Below are positions 45,624-54,057 of a DNA stretch of 64,000 nucleotides, one piece after another. Each line of letters starts with the position of its first letter. Position 1 is the first letter of the stretch. This DNA is from Burkholderiaceae bacterium (GTDB taxonomy: Bacteria; Pseudomonadota; Gammaproteobacteria; Burkholderiales; Burkholderiaceae_B), in NCBI GenBank assembly GCA_021208885.1, contig JAJOJF010000040.1:1-64000 (forward strand), in the 5' to 3' direction. Below the pieces are notes generated by a model that made no database searches, was not told the DNA's origin, and saw only the letters and a program-made list of their open reading frames with translations. Both the position numbers and the translations under genes were made by a program.

Positions 45624-46079
45624 TCACTTATCCGGCTTGACCATCAAGGTGATCATTGAGATCAGCACAGACGTGGTCAGCGCAAATGAAAACAGCCCTG
45701 AAAATGCGATGTAAAACGCTAGCGCCTTCCAGCCAGTGGGCAAGATGTCAGAAAAAATTCCCAGTGTCGTGTAGCAGCTGCCAACAAACAGAAAGGCTTG
45801 GAGTGCAGTGGGCACTAGGCCAGGCAAATACACAGCCAACGTCCACACCCCGATTGCTAGCATCTGGACAATGCATATTTGAAGGATCGCCCATATGAAC
45901 CTGGCATGCAGGGCGAATTCCGAATGGCTGGCGCTCTTCTTGTAAAACGAAGAAAAACGCTGTGCAATCCGTATGACTGCGCTGCCACTGAACAGCACCA
46001 CCAAAACCAGAACACCCAAGCCAAGTACAGCTTCGTGCAACAGCGATTCCGTGAGCGATAGCAACTGTTCATCTTTCAT
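45624..46079 (-). CDS. Ion-channel-like membrane protein (2TM pore type)
   Basis: A 151-residue protein with hydrophobic segments at about residues 14-38, 58-85 and 120-145. Between the last two lies a pore-helix-like stretch with GSCYTTLGIFSDILP, similar to the TxxTxG selectivity filter of two-TM ion channels. It was probably annotated in relatives as an ion channel family protein. No regulatory domain is present. Ion specificity cannot be told. Confidence 0.7.
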   Translation of the reverse strand: MKDEQLLSLTESLLHEAVLGLGVLVLVVLFSGSAVIRIAQRFSSFYKKSASHSEFALHARFIWAILQICIVQMLAIGVWTLAVYLPGLVPTALQAFLFVGSCYTTLGIFSDILPTGWKALAFYIAFSGLFSFALTTSVLISMITLMVKPDK

Positions 46080-46100
46080 AGGCTGGCCTGCAGGTGGTTG

Positions 46101-46247
46101 GTGTGTTCAGCGCACCCGGATTATGACGCATTGTTTGCAGGATGTGCGCGATTGTTTGGAGAGAACCTAGCGGCTCTATTTGCGCTGCTGATTGCCGGGA
46201 TCTTGTTGGTCAAGCGTTTTGGGGATCGTAGCCGTCAGCCCACCTAG
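46101..46247 (+). CDS. Possible 48-residue single-TM protein or gene remnant
   Basis: From a GTG at 46101, the frame encodes a short product with LFGENLAALFALLIAGILLV followed by KRFGDRSRQPT, a clear TM helix with a positive tail. There is no ribosome site and no family match, so it may be the tail of a lost membrane protein. Confidence 0.25.
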   Translation: MCSAHPDYDALFAGCARLFGENLAALFALLIAGILLVKRFGDRSRQPT

Positions 46248-46395
46248 CGCAAGTTAATGCACCACGTCAATTGATCTTACGGTCTTTCCAACGGTCTCGT
46301 TGATTAGTTTGAACGCATTCATCGCGCTGTCACACACCAAGGCTAACCTCATTCAATTGTGTGAATCCAATGACTGTAGTTGTTTTAAAACCCGT

Positions 46396-47613
46396 ATGCA
46401 CAAACAGCTTGGCATGGCGTTTGAGGATCAAAGCGTTGATGAGCATCGTGCTAACCCTACCCGCGTTGCGCTCATCTATTTCAACGCTGGCGGTGGCCAT
46501 CGGGCAGCAGCAACTGCACTGCAGTCAGAACTGGCTCGTCAGTGCCCGGGATGGGCTGTTTCATTAGTGGATCTATTTGCGGTTCTCGATCCGCAACAAC
46601 GCTTTAAGCGCATGACTGGCTTCGCACCTGAAACGTACTACAACAAGCGGCTATCAACCGGATTTACGCTCGGGCTCGCACAAGAACTGAGGTTGTTGCA
46701 AGCCATGATACGCATGGCTCACACCCAACTCGTTACCAGGCTAGAGGCCTATTGGCGCATGACCGAACCCGATCTCGTGGTGTCATTGGTGCCCAACTTT
46801 AACCGGGCGATTGGCCAGAGCATCAAGCAAGCCTTGCCACAAGTCCCATACGTCACAGTCATGACTGACATGGCTGACTACCCGCCACACTTTTGGGTAG
46901 AGCCTGGCTACACCGAGCATTTGGTTTGTGGCACGACGCATGCGGTTCAACAGGCGCTATCACAAGGCATCAGTTACAGCCAGATTCACCAAGTATCTGG
47001 CATGTTGCTCTCGCCACGTTTTTACAAAGATGCCGAGCAAGACCGTGCAACAGTGCGAGCCGAACTGGGGTTTGGGCCTGAGGACAAGGTTGGTCTTGTC
47101 ATGTTCGGTGGCCACGGATCGGTTGCCATGAAACGGATCGCGGCTCAGCTCGCTGACAGGCCGCTGATCCTCGCGTGCGGACGCAATGAATCACTGCAAA
47201 AATCGCTGGCTAAGTTGTCAACGCAAACCAGGCATCATGCCCTGGGCTTTACGCCAGACATAGCTCGCTACATGCGTATCGCAGACTATTTCATTGGCAA
47301 GCCAGGACCCGGATCAGTGAGCGAGGCACTTCACTGTGGTTTGCCAGTGATTGTTACGCGCAATGCCTGGACCATGCCACAAGAGCGCTGGAATACTGAC
47401 TGGGTACAAACGCATGGCCTGGGATGTGTGCTGCCGTCGTTTGCCAACATCGATCAGGCCGTCGATGAGTTGCTTGGCAATCTCGAGCACTTTCGCAGCA
47501 ACGTCACACAACTCACCAACCGCGCCTTGTTTGAGGTGCCAGTGGTTTTACGATCAGTGCTGGCCGAGCAGGGACAGATACGCAACGGCCTTGAGATTGT
47601 CGGCAGAAGGTGA
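46396..47613 (+). CDS. MGDG-synthase-like glycosyltransferase (GT28-type)
   Basis: A protein of about 405 residues with two Rossmann halves. The N-terminal half has VALIYFNAGGGHRAAATALQ, the MGDG synthase motif, plus VTVMTDMADYPPHFWVEPGY. The C-terminal half has FGGHGSVAMKRIAAQL and the donor-binding DYFIGKPGPGSVSEALHCGL. Family members transfer galactose or glucose to diacylglycerol, so a role in membrane glycolipid synthesis is plausible. The start is uncertain: ATG at 46396 or 46414, with no clear ribosome site, and the frame opens at 46300. Confidence 0.82.
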   Translation: MHKQLGMAFEDQSVDEHRANPTRVALIYFNAGGGHRAAATALQSELARQCPGWAVSLVDLFAVLDPQQRFKRMTGFAPETYYNKRLSTGFTLGLAQELRLLQAMIRMAHTQLVTRLEAYWRMTEPDLVVSLVPNFNRAIGQSIKQALPQVPYVTVMTDMADYPPHFWVEPGYTEHLVCGTTHAVQQALSQGISYSQIHQVSGMLLSPRFYKDAEQDRATVRAELGFGPEDKVGLVMFGGHGSVAMKRIAAQLADRPLILACGRNESLQKSLAKLSTQTRHHALGFTPDIARYMRIADYFIGKPGPGSVSEALHCGLPVIVTRNAWTMPQERWNTDWVQTHGLGCVLPSFANIDQAVDELLGNLEHFRSNVTQLTNRALFEVPVVLRSVLAEQGQIRNGLEIVGRR

Positions 47614-47671
47614 TTGAACTCGATTGCTTGTGTTAGGTCATAAAATGGTCGCATAGAACACGCTGGAGACA

Positions 47672-48157
47672 ATGATCATGAGCCGAGTCAATATGAGCCT
47701 ACCAACCATCAAGCAGCTTGGTGCATCAACAAAAGCAGCGCTTGTGGGTCTGGCGTTAAGCGTTGGTGTTCTGGTATCTGGTCATGCCCTGGCCAGCCAG
47801 CCAGTTCAGATCAAGGTCTATTCAGATCCAAATTGCGGTTGCTGTGTCGAGTGGGTCAAGTACATGCAGCAAGAAGGGTTTGCGGTCGAGTCAATTAAGA
47901 CACCGAACGTTGCACACTACAAACAGCAATATGGCGTGCCACCGAAACTGGCCTCTTGCCACACCGCGGTGGTGCAAGAAACGGGCCAAGTCATTGAAGG
48001 TCATGTACCAGCGGCGGCCGTGCGCAAGATGCTGCTCGACCCGTCAGTCAAAGGTGTGTCTGCGCCAGGCATGCCGATGAATTCCCCAGGCATGGGCCAG
48101 ATGGATGGCAATCTGGTGACGGTGGATTTTGAGGGGCGTGCGTTTTCTCGGGATTAG
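47672..48157 (+). CDS. DUF411 periplasmic protein, metal-related
   Basis: A 161-residue secreted protein. The signal peptide spans about residues 20-42, ending near ALASQ. The DUF411 core has YSDPNCGCCVEWVKYMQQEG with a CxCC cluster near the N-terminus of the mature protein and LASCHTAVVQETGQVIEGHV with a further Cys-His. Family members are often found with copper or other metal resistance genes; a Met-rich C-terminal stretch (PGMPMNSPGMGQMDG) supports copper binding. No metal operon is adjacent. GGAG precedes the ATG. Confidence 0.85.
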   Translation: MIMSRVNMSLPTIKQLGASTKAALVGLALSVGVLVSGHALASQPVQIKVYSDPNCGCCVEWVKYMQQEGFAVESIKTPNVAHYKQQYGVPPKLASCHTAVVQETGQVIEGHVPAAAVRKMLLDPSVKGVSAPGMPMNSPGMGQMDGNLVTVDFEGRAFSRD

Positions 48158-48513
48158 TTAGGCTCTGCTAGCAAACCTCGATGTCACGAATACAGACCAA
48201 AGTGGGCTTATCTTCATTGCGCCATTGAACTGAATTTATATGACGGAAACTCTCGCCAACCGCCTCTAGCTCCTCGTGCGTTCCTCAGGCATTCTTGATC
48301 CGCATCCTAGGTCTGGCGTCTATGAACTTGCCTTAAGTTTGAAGTCATTCAGCGGCAGATCAATCTTTTTAGTGCAGGCAACTAAATGGCAGTTATCATC
48401 CGCAAGCATACTTTTTATGATGTTGCTTAGCTGGTGAACTGGTAGTGCATGACCGGCTGCCCTGAAAACTCAAATAAACGCATGCTTGTGCGATAACACA
48501 TAGGGTAACCGAG
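48158..48513. other. Intergenic region, no gene seen
   Basis: About 356 bp between DUF411 and TRIC genes. No coding frame, clear terminator or repeat was found. Confidence 0.45.
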
Positions 48514-49149
48514 ATGTCTATTGATCTAGTGACGCAGGTATTGGCGATCATGGCCACGGTGGCTTATGCAGTGACTGGCGTGATGGCCGTGGCAGAAAAG
48601 CGGGTTGATTTGTTTTCTGCGGTGGTGTTGGGCGTCATCGCCTCTGTGGGTGGCGGCACTGTGCGTGACGTGATCATGGACGTGCCAGTGTTTTGGTCGC
48701 AAGACTTGCTGCTGATTCGAGTGGCGGTTGCGGCTAGCATCGTGACATTTTTCACGATGAATTATTTGTCCCATCCGCAGATTTACAAGGCTTTTCTGTA
48801 TATCGATGGCATCGGGGCAGCCATGTTTGGGTTGGCAGGTGCTATGAAAGCCTACGAACTTGGTTTTGCCTGGCCGCTAGGTGTGCTCATTATTGGGGTT
48901 ATCAGTGCTATCGGTGGTGGTCTGATCCGGGATGTTCTGACAGGGCGTAAGACATTGCTCATGAGCAACGAGGTCTATGCTGTGCCCGTGGCTATTGGCT
49001 GTGTCTTGATGGCAGCGATTTTGCATTTCTACCCAGCGCTCAAATCAGAAGCCTTGCTTGTTGGAACACTGGTTGCTTTCGCATTACGCACGGCTGCAAT
49101 CTACTGGGATTTGACTTTGCCGGCTTGGTTTACGACTCAGAAGAAATAG
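48514..49149 (+). CDS. Trimeric intracellular cation channel family protein (YicG/UPF0126)
   Basis: A 211-residue membrane protein of two homologous three-TM repeats plus a seventh TM segment. The repeat signature occurs twice, GGGTVRDVIMDVPVFW near residue 48 and GGGLIRDVLTGRKTLL near 133, as in bacterial TRIC channels. These pass monovalent cations; the physiological role in bacteria is unclear. It stands alone. Confidence 0.9.
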   Translation: MSIDLVTQVLAIMATVAYAVTGVMAVAEKRVDLFSAVVLGVIASVGGGTVRDVIMDVPVFWSQDLLLIRVAVAASIVTFFTMNYLSHPQIYKAFLYIDGIGAAMFGLAGAMKAYELGFAWPLGVLIIGVISAIGGGLIRDVLTGRKTLLMSNEVYAVPVAIGCVLMAAILHFYPALKSEALLVGTLVAFALRTAAIYWDLTLPAWFTTQKK

Positions 49150-49176
49150 TTTGATTTGTCGTGATTCGGTGACCTG

Positions 49177-49569
49177 CTAAGCCCGCTTTAAAAAGTGTTT
49201 TGTCAGCATTGGCCGAATCTTGAGTGTTAATCGATAGCCCAATTCCAGCAACCATGTAACCGGTGGCAAAGATGCCACCGCACCGAGTTGCTTCCAGGGT
49301 GTCGGCATGGCGCTCCACAGCTTGGCAAACCCGGCAGCCCCATCATAGATTTGGTCAGCTTTCAGATCCTTGACATGAAACCTTGCCAGCAGTGTTTGTT
49401 GGTCGTAGCCAATCGGGCAGCTCGGGTTTGGGCCAGCGACGTCGACCCATTGCACACGGTGTGCAGTGTCCAAGCGCTGGTAGTAGGCGATTTCTTTGGT
49501 GCACATGGGGCACCCACCGTCGAAATAGACGGCGATTTGCGGTAATGCGCTGGTTCCGTGAATGTCCAC
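49177..49569 (-). CDS. DCC-family thiol-disulfide oxidoreductase-like protein (DUF393)
   Basis: A 130-residue thioredoxin-like protein. The DCC motif with the CxxC pair is in AVYFDGGCPMCTKEIAYYQR near residue 15. Typical downstream segments are present: DGAAGFAKLWSAMPTPWKQL and a C-terminal YRLTLKIRP. The start is a GTG at 49569. It is convergent with the TRIC gene. The biological electron partner is unknown. Confidence 0.87.
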   Translation of the reverse strand: MDIHGTSALPQIAVYFDGGCPMCTKEIAYYQRLDTAHRVQWVDVAGPNPSCPIGYDQQTLLARFHVKDLKADQIYDGAAGFAKLWSAMPTPWKQLGAVASLPPVTWLLELGYRLTLKIRPMLTKHFLKRA

Positions 49570-49727
49570 AGGTTCACTCTTTTACTCAACATCCCACTAC
49601 ACAATAATCTATCGTCCTTATGGGTTGCCCAAAGCTCTAATGGTTACAACTCCATATTTTGTCAACAGATTGAAACATGGCGTCATTAACGTTTGCAAGT
49701 ATTCATATAAATTGACAAGGTTTTGAT

Positions 49728-50540
49728 GTGGATAAACAGATCGACGCGCTGATTTTTGACTGGGCAGGCACTGTCGTTGATTTCGGGTGTTTTGCGCCGA
49801 CACAGATTTTCGTGGATGCATTTAAGGAAGCGTTTGATTTTGAGATCTCGCTTGACGAAGCGAGAAAGCCCATGGGTCTTGGCAAGTGGGAGCATATTGA
49901 GGCCTTGGGTAAGGATGACGAAATCGGATCACGCTGGCAAACTAAGTTTGGCCGCCCGATGGCAGCTTCAGACATTGATCATATATATGAAACCTTCATC
50001 CCCTTGCAGAAGGAACGAGTAGTTGAGCATGCTGACCTAATACCCGGATTCTTGCCGGTACTTACCGAATGTCGCCAAAGGGGGTACAAAATCGGTTCAA
50101 CAACCGGCTACCCACGCGAAGTGATGCAACCACTGGCAATGGCCGCCGCCGGTCAAGGTTATGAGCCAGACTGTCTGGTTTGCTCTGGGGACGTCGGGGC
50201 CGGTGGCCGCCCTGGTCCCTGGATGGCACTTGAGTGTGCAATCGAGCTAGGTGCTAGAGCAGTGTGGCGCTGCATCAAAATCGATGACACAGTGCCTGGT
50301 ATTGCGGAGGGATGTCGGGCTGGCATGTGGACAATCGGCGTTACCCTGTCTGGCAGCCTTTGTGGTATCACCGAGCAGCAGTTTGAGCAACTGGCCGATA
50401 GTCAGAAAGAGGCGCTGCGCGCGCCCGCACGCAAGGAGCTTAAAGAAGCGGGTGCCCACTACGTGATCGATACAGTGGCTGATCTCATTCCGATTCTTGA
50501 TGAAATCGATGCTCAACTCGTGGCTGGTGCCCGGCCCTAG
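49728..50540 (+). CDS. phnX: Phosphonoacetaldehyde hydrolase
   Basis: Cleaves the C-P bond of phosphonoacetaldehyde to acetaldehyde and phosphate. A 270-residue HAD enzyme: nucleophile motif ALIFDWAGTVVDFGCFAP, cap with the Schiff-base Lys region (KPMGLGKWEHIEALGKDDEI), IGSTTGYPREVM and the C-terminal IKIDDTVPGIAEGCRAGMWT. The start is the GTG at 49728 behind AAGG. It is first in a cluster with an FAD oxidoreductase and a phosphonate importer. No PhnW transaminase gene is present in the window. Confidence 0.95.
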   Translation: MDKQIDALIFDWAGTVVDFGCFAPTQIFVDAFKEAFDFEISLDEARKPMGLGKWEHIEALGKDDEIGSRWQTKFGRPMAASDIDHIYETFIPLQKERVVEHADLIPGFLPVLTECRQRGYKIGSTTGYPREVMQPLAMAAAGQGYEPDCLVCSGDVGAGGRPGPWMALECAIELGARAVWRCIKIDDTVPGIAEGCRAGMWTIGVTLSGSLCGITEQQFEQLADSQKEALRAPARKELKEAGAHYVIDTVADLIPILDEIDAQLVAGARP

Positions 50541-50586
50541 GGGCTAGGATGGGCCAGGACCAACCTCTTCATAAAGGCCATTAAGA

Positions 50587-51720
50587 ATGACGATCCTAAC
50601 GCCGAAAGCGTATGACCTGGTTGTGGTGGGGGCCGGCATTGTTGGCTTGGCCTGCGCTTATCAGGCGTTTAAGCGGGGTTTGAAGGTCGCAGTGCTTGAG
50701 CGCAATGCCAAATGCGTTGGCGCATCAATTCGGAACTTTGGATTTGTCACAGTGACCGGACAACGTCCTGGTGATCATTGGCGGCGAGCGCGTGAGAGCC
50801 GTGATGTGTGGCTCGAGGTCGCGGGCAACGCCGGTATACCGGTCTTGCATCGTGGCCTGTATCTTGCTGCACAGCGCCAAGAAGCCAAGGTGGTGCTTGA
50901 AGCTTTCCTGCAAACCGAGATGGCTGAGCAGTGTCGATGGCTCTCTGCCAAAGAGCAGCGTGAGCTGCTTCCGTTTGTTAAAAATATGCAAGCCGTGCTT
51001 TTTAGCCCGTTGGAATGCCGTGTGGAGTCAAGAGAAGCGATCGGGCAGTTGGCCCACTGGCTCGAAAGTGCCTGTGGTGTGGATTTCTACTGGAAAACAG
51101 CTGTCACCTCGATCGATTTGCCACACGTTGTAACAGCCAATGGCAAGGTAAGGACAAGCTACTGCATCGCCTGTCCGGGCCATGATCTCTACAGTTTGTT
51201 TCCGAACCTACAACAGCAAGCCGGGATTCGGATGAGCACACTGCAAATGCTCAGACTCGTGCCAGCGATGCCGATCAAGCTGCCAGGCGCAATCATGTCT
51301 GACTTGAGTCTTGTGCGTTATGAAGGTTATTCGGGATTGCCACAGGCACAAGCGCTGCTGCGCCGTCTGCAAGTTGAACAGCCGGATCACCTCAAACAGG
51401 GCGTACATTTGATTGTGGTTCAGTCAGCAGATGGGTCATTGGTTGTAGGGGACAGTCATGTGTATGACGATGCTGAAGATCCATTTGCAAGTCAGGCTAG
51501 AGATGAACTCATCCTCCAAGAGTTTGAGCGTGTGATCAATTGTTCGGGCAGCAAAATCACTGAGCGATGGGTTGGTACCTACGCTAGTGCCGATGATGTC
51601 GTGCATTGTGTAAGCCCGATACCTGGTGCAGCGATTGGGATAGTTACCGGTGGCACCGGAGCCTCGACTGCATTTGCTTTTGCCCGTGAGCTTGTCGATA
51701 CCGTCTTGCACTCGAGCTAG
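50587..51720 (+). CDS. FAD-dependent oxidoreductase of aminoethylphosphonate clusters (TIGR03364-like)
   Basis: A 377-residue flavoprotein of the DAO fold. The FAD motif VVVGAGIVGLACAYQAFKRG is at residues 12-31, followed by SIRNFGFVTVTGQRPGDHWR, and IGIVTGGTGASTAFAFAREL near the end. The TIGR03364 group recurs beside phnX and 2-aminoethylphosphonate importers. It most likely oxidatively deaminates aminoethylphosphonate or an N-methyl derivative to phosphonoacetaldehyde, feeding PhnX. It lies 46 bp after phnX and upstream of the ABC genes. The exact substrate is inference. Confidence 0.8.
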   Translation: MTILTPKAYDLVVVGAGIVGLACAYQAFKRGLKVAVLERNAKCVGASIRNFGFVTVTGQRPGDHWRRARESRDVWLEVAGNAGIPVLHRGLYLAAQRQEAKVVLEAFLQTEMAEQCRWLSAKEQRELLPFVKNMQAVLFSPLECRVESREAIGQLAHWLESACGVDFYWKTAVTSIDLPHVVTANGKVRTSYCIACPGHDLYSLFPNLQQQAGIRMSTLQMLRLVPAMPIKLPGAIMSDLSLVRYEGYSGLPQAQALLRRLQVEQPDHLKQGVHLIVVQSADGSLVVGDSHVYDDAEDPFASQARDELILQEFERVINCSGSKITERWVGTYASADDVVHCVSPIPGAAIGIVTGGTGASTAFAFARELVDTVLHSS

Positions 51721-51839
51721 TTCTTTGCGACATGTCATGTTTCTGTCGCGAAAAATTCATGTTGCCGTAACACAGGCTTCCTACAGTTCGGACTCGTTGT
51801 TCAGTTCCTCAACCCGTACGAAACGAAAGGAAATCACAA

Positions 51840-52895
51840 ATGCTGATCAAGCCTTTGAAGAAGTGCCTTCAGCCAATCTTGGCTAGCCTGGCGATTGCGG
51901 CTACTGCGGCTAGCGCCTTGGTGACACTACCCGCGCATGCACAAAAAACCACGCTTAATGTTTACTCTGCACTCGAGAATGACCAGTTAGGTCCTTATAA
52001 AAAGGCTTTTGAGGCTGCTAATCCTGACATCGAGATTGCCTGGGTGCGCGATTCCACAGGTGTGATTACCGCCCGTTTGCTAGCTGAAAAAGACAATCCG
52101 AGAGCTGACGTCATCTGGGGCCTAGGTGCCTCGAGCATTGCGTTGTTTGATTCGATGGGGATGCTTGAGCCGTACTCGCCCAAAGGCATCGAAGAGGTTA
52201 AGCCCAAGTTCAAGAGCAGCAAAAATCCTGCCACTTGGACTGGCATGGATGCCTGGTTAGCGGTTGTTTGCTACAACACAATTGAAGGCGAAAAGCAAAA
52301 GATGCCCAAGCCTGTTTCCTGGGCCGACTTGGCTAATCCGGTGTACAAGGACTCGATCGTGATGCCGAACCCGGCCTCTTCGGGCACTGGCTATCAAACG
52401 GTATATGCCTGGCTGCAACTCATGGGTGAAGAAGCTGGCTGGGAGTTTATGGACAAGCTGCACGATAATGTGGCGGTCTATACCCATTCCGGTTCGGCTC
52501 CTTGCGTGCAGGCTGGCAAGGGTGAGCGGGTCATCGGCATTGGCTTTGACATGCGTGGTGCACGCGAAAAAACCGCTGGCGCGCCTATCGACATCATTCT
52601 GCCCAAGGAAGGTGCCCCCTGGGACATGGAAGCAACAGCGATTGTCAAAGGTACCAAGCATCTAGAGGCCGCTAAAAAGCTCGCTGATTTTGCAGTGAGC
52701 AAGCCGGCCTATGAGATGTATGGTCAATATTTCGCAATTGTCGGCTATCCGGGCCTGAATCCGGCGCCACCCAATTATCCACCGAGTGCTGACGCAGCAA
52801 TGGTCGACATCGACCTGGAAAAAATGGGTGCCGAACGCGCACGTATTCTGGCTGAGTGGACTAAGCGCTACGACAGCAAGTCTGCGCCTCGATAA
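51840..52895 (+). CDS. phnS: 2-Aminoethylphosphonate ABC transporter, substrate-binding protein
   Basis: Periplasmic binding protein of 351 residues, of the iron/AEP-type family. The signal peptide ends near PAHAQK. The mature protein starts TTLNVYSALENDQLGPYKKA and includes DSTGVITARLLAEKDNPRAD and PNPASSGTGYQTVYAWLQLM. The AEP assignment rests on the phnX-FAD oxidoreductase context and similarity to the PhnS2 group. AAGGAAA precedes the ATG. It is followed by ATPase and permease genes. Confidence 0.85.
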   Translation: MLIKPLKKCLQPILASLAIAATAASALVTLPAHAQKTTLNVYSALENDQLGPYKKAFEAANPDIEIAWVRDSTGVITARLLAEKDNPRADVIWGLGASSIALFDSMGMLEPYSPKGIEEVKPKFKSSKNPATWTGMDAWLAVVCYNTIEGEKQKMPKPVSWADLANPVYKDSIVMPNPASSGTGYQTVYAWLQLMGEEAGWEFMDKLHDNVAVYTHSGSAPCVQAGKGERVIGIGFDMRGAREKTAGAPIDIILPKEGAPWDMEATAIVKGTKHLEAAKKLADFAVSKPAYEMYGQYFAIVGYPGLNPAPPNYPPSADAAMVDIDLEKMGAERARILAEWTKRYDSKSAPR

Positions 52896-52968
52896 AACCC
52901 GCTTGTATCACTGAGGAGCTACTGATGGGCGCAGATCCGTCAGTAGCTTATTGCTATCGGAGCATTCA

Positions 52969-54057
52969 ATGGTATCAGGGCATCAACCCTACCTGCAGAT
53001 CTCAAATGTGAGCAAGTCCTACGGTGATTTTTGGGCTCTGCGAAACGTTTCGCTCAGCCTTCCCAAAGACGAGTTTGTGTGTTTTCTGGGGCCTTCGGGT
53101 TGCGGCAAAACCACGCTGTTACGAATCATCGCCGGGTTGGAGACGCAGACATCGGGACGGATAGTTCAGGCCGGTGAAGATGTGTCTGAACTGCCACCCT
53201 CTCACCGCGACTTTGGCATTGTGTTTCAGTCCTACGCGTTATTTCCTAACCTGACCGTACGTGACAATGTTGCCTACGGTCTCGAAAGTCAGCGCATGAG
53301 GCGGGCACAAATTGACAGCAAGGTGGGCGAGTTGCTCGAACTTGTTGGCTTAACTCACTCTCACAACAAGTATCCGGCGCAACTGTCGGGGGGTATGCAA
53401 CAACGGGTGGCACTGGCCAGGGCGCTGGCTTTGTCGCCTGGCTTATTGTTGCTCGATGAACCACTCAGTGCACTAGATGCGAGAGTGCGTGCACATTTGC
53501 GCACAGAGATTCGCAAGCTGCATAGCCGGCTTGGCATCACCACGATTATGGTGACGCATGACCAAGAGGAGGCCTTGACCATGGCCGACCGGATTGTGGT
53601 GATGAACGAGGGGCAAATCGAGCAAGTGGGCACACCTCAAGAGGTGTATGCCAATCCCGCCACGCCATTTGTGGCGAATTTTGTGGGGACATCCAATCGT
53701 ATCCTCGCGACAGTGGCAGCGCAGAACAAAGTCGATTGGGCCAATGGAAAGTTCGCACTTGAATGTGACCTTCCTTTGGGTGCTGCCCCGGGCAAGCCAG
53801 TCAGCTTGGCGATTCGTCCCGAACATATCAAGTTAAGGGTAAACGATGCGCAGTCCAATACCTTGCAGGTCAACGTCCAGAGCATTGAGTTTCTCGGTTC
53901 GTATTGCCGGGTTTCGCTCGGCATGCCGGAGGCTGACTTGCCTTTGGTAGCTGACTGGAGCACGGAAACAGTTCGCAATCTCAGCCTGGCCTGTGGGAGC
54001 TCTTTGTCCGTGCATATTCCGAGCGAAAGAATACAGGTATTCGAAGGGCATGTTTGA
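52969..54057 (+). CDS. phnT: 2-Aminoethylphosphonate ABC transporter, ATP-binding protein
   Basis: A 362-residue ABC ATPase. Walker A GPSGCGKTTLLR, Q-loop FQSYALFPNLTVRDNV, signature LSGGMQQRVALARAL and Walker B LLLLDEPLSALDA are all intact, with a C-terminal TOBE-type regulatory domain from about residue 245. The start is the ATG at 52969 behind CGGAG. The stop overlaps the permease ATG by one base (TGATG). It energises uptake of the phosphonate bound by the upstream protein. Confidence 0.9.
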   Translation: MVSGHQPYLQISNVSKSYGDFWALRNVSLSLPKDEFVCFLGPSGCGKTTLLRIIAGLETQTSGRIVQAGEDVSELPPSHRDFGIVFQSYALFPNLTVRDNVAYGLESQRMRRAQIDSKVGELLELVGLTHSHNKYPAQLSGGMQQRVALARALALSPGLLLLDEPLSALDARVRAHLRTEIRKLHSRLGITTIMVTHDQEEALTMADRIVVMNEGQIEQVGTPQEVYANPATPFVANFVGTSNRILATVAAQNKVDWANGKFALECDLPLGAAPGKPVSLAIRPEHIKLRVNDAQSNTLQVNVQSIEFLGSYCRVSLGMPEADLPLVADWSTETVRNLSLACGSSLSVHIPSERIQVFEGHV

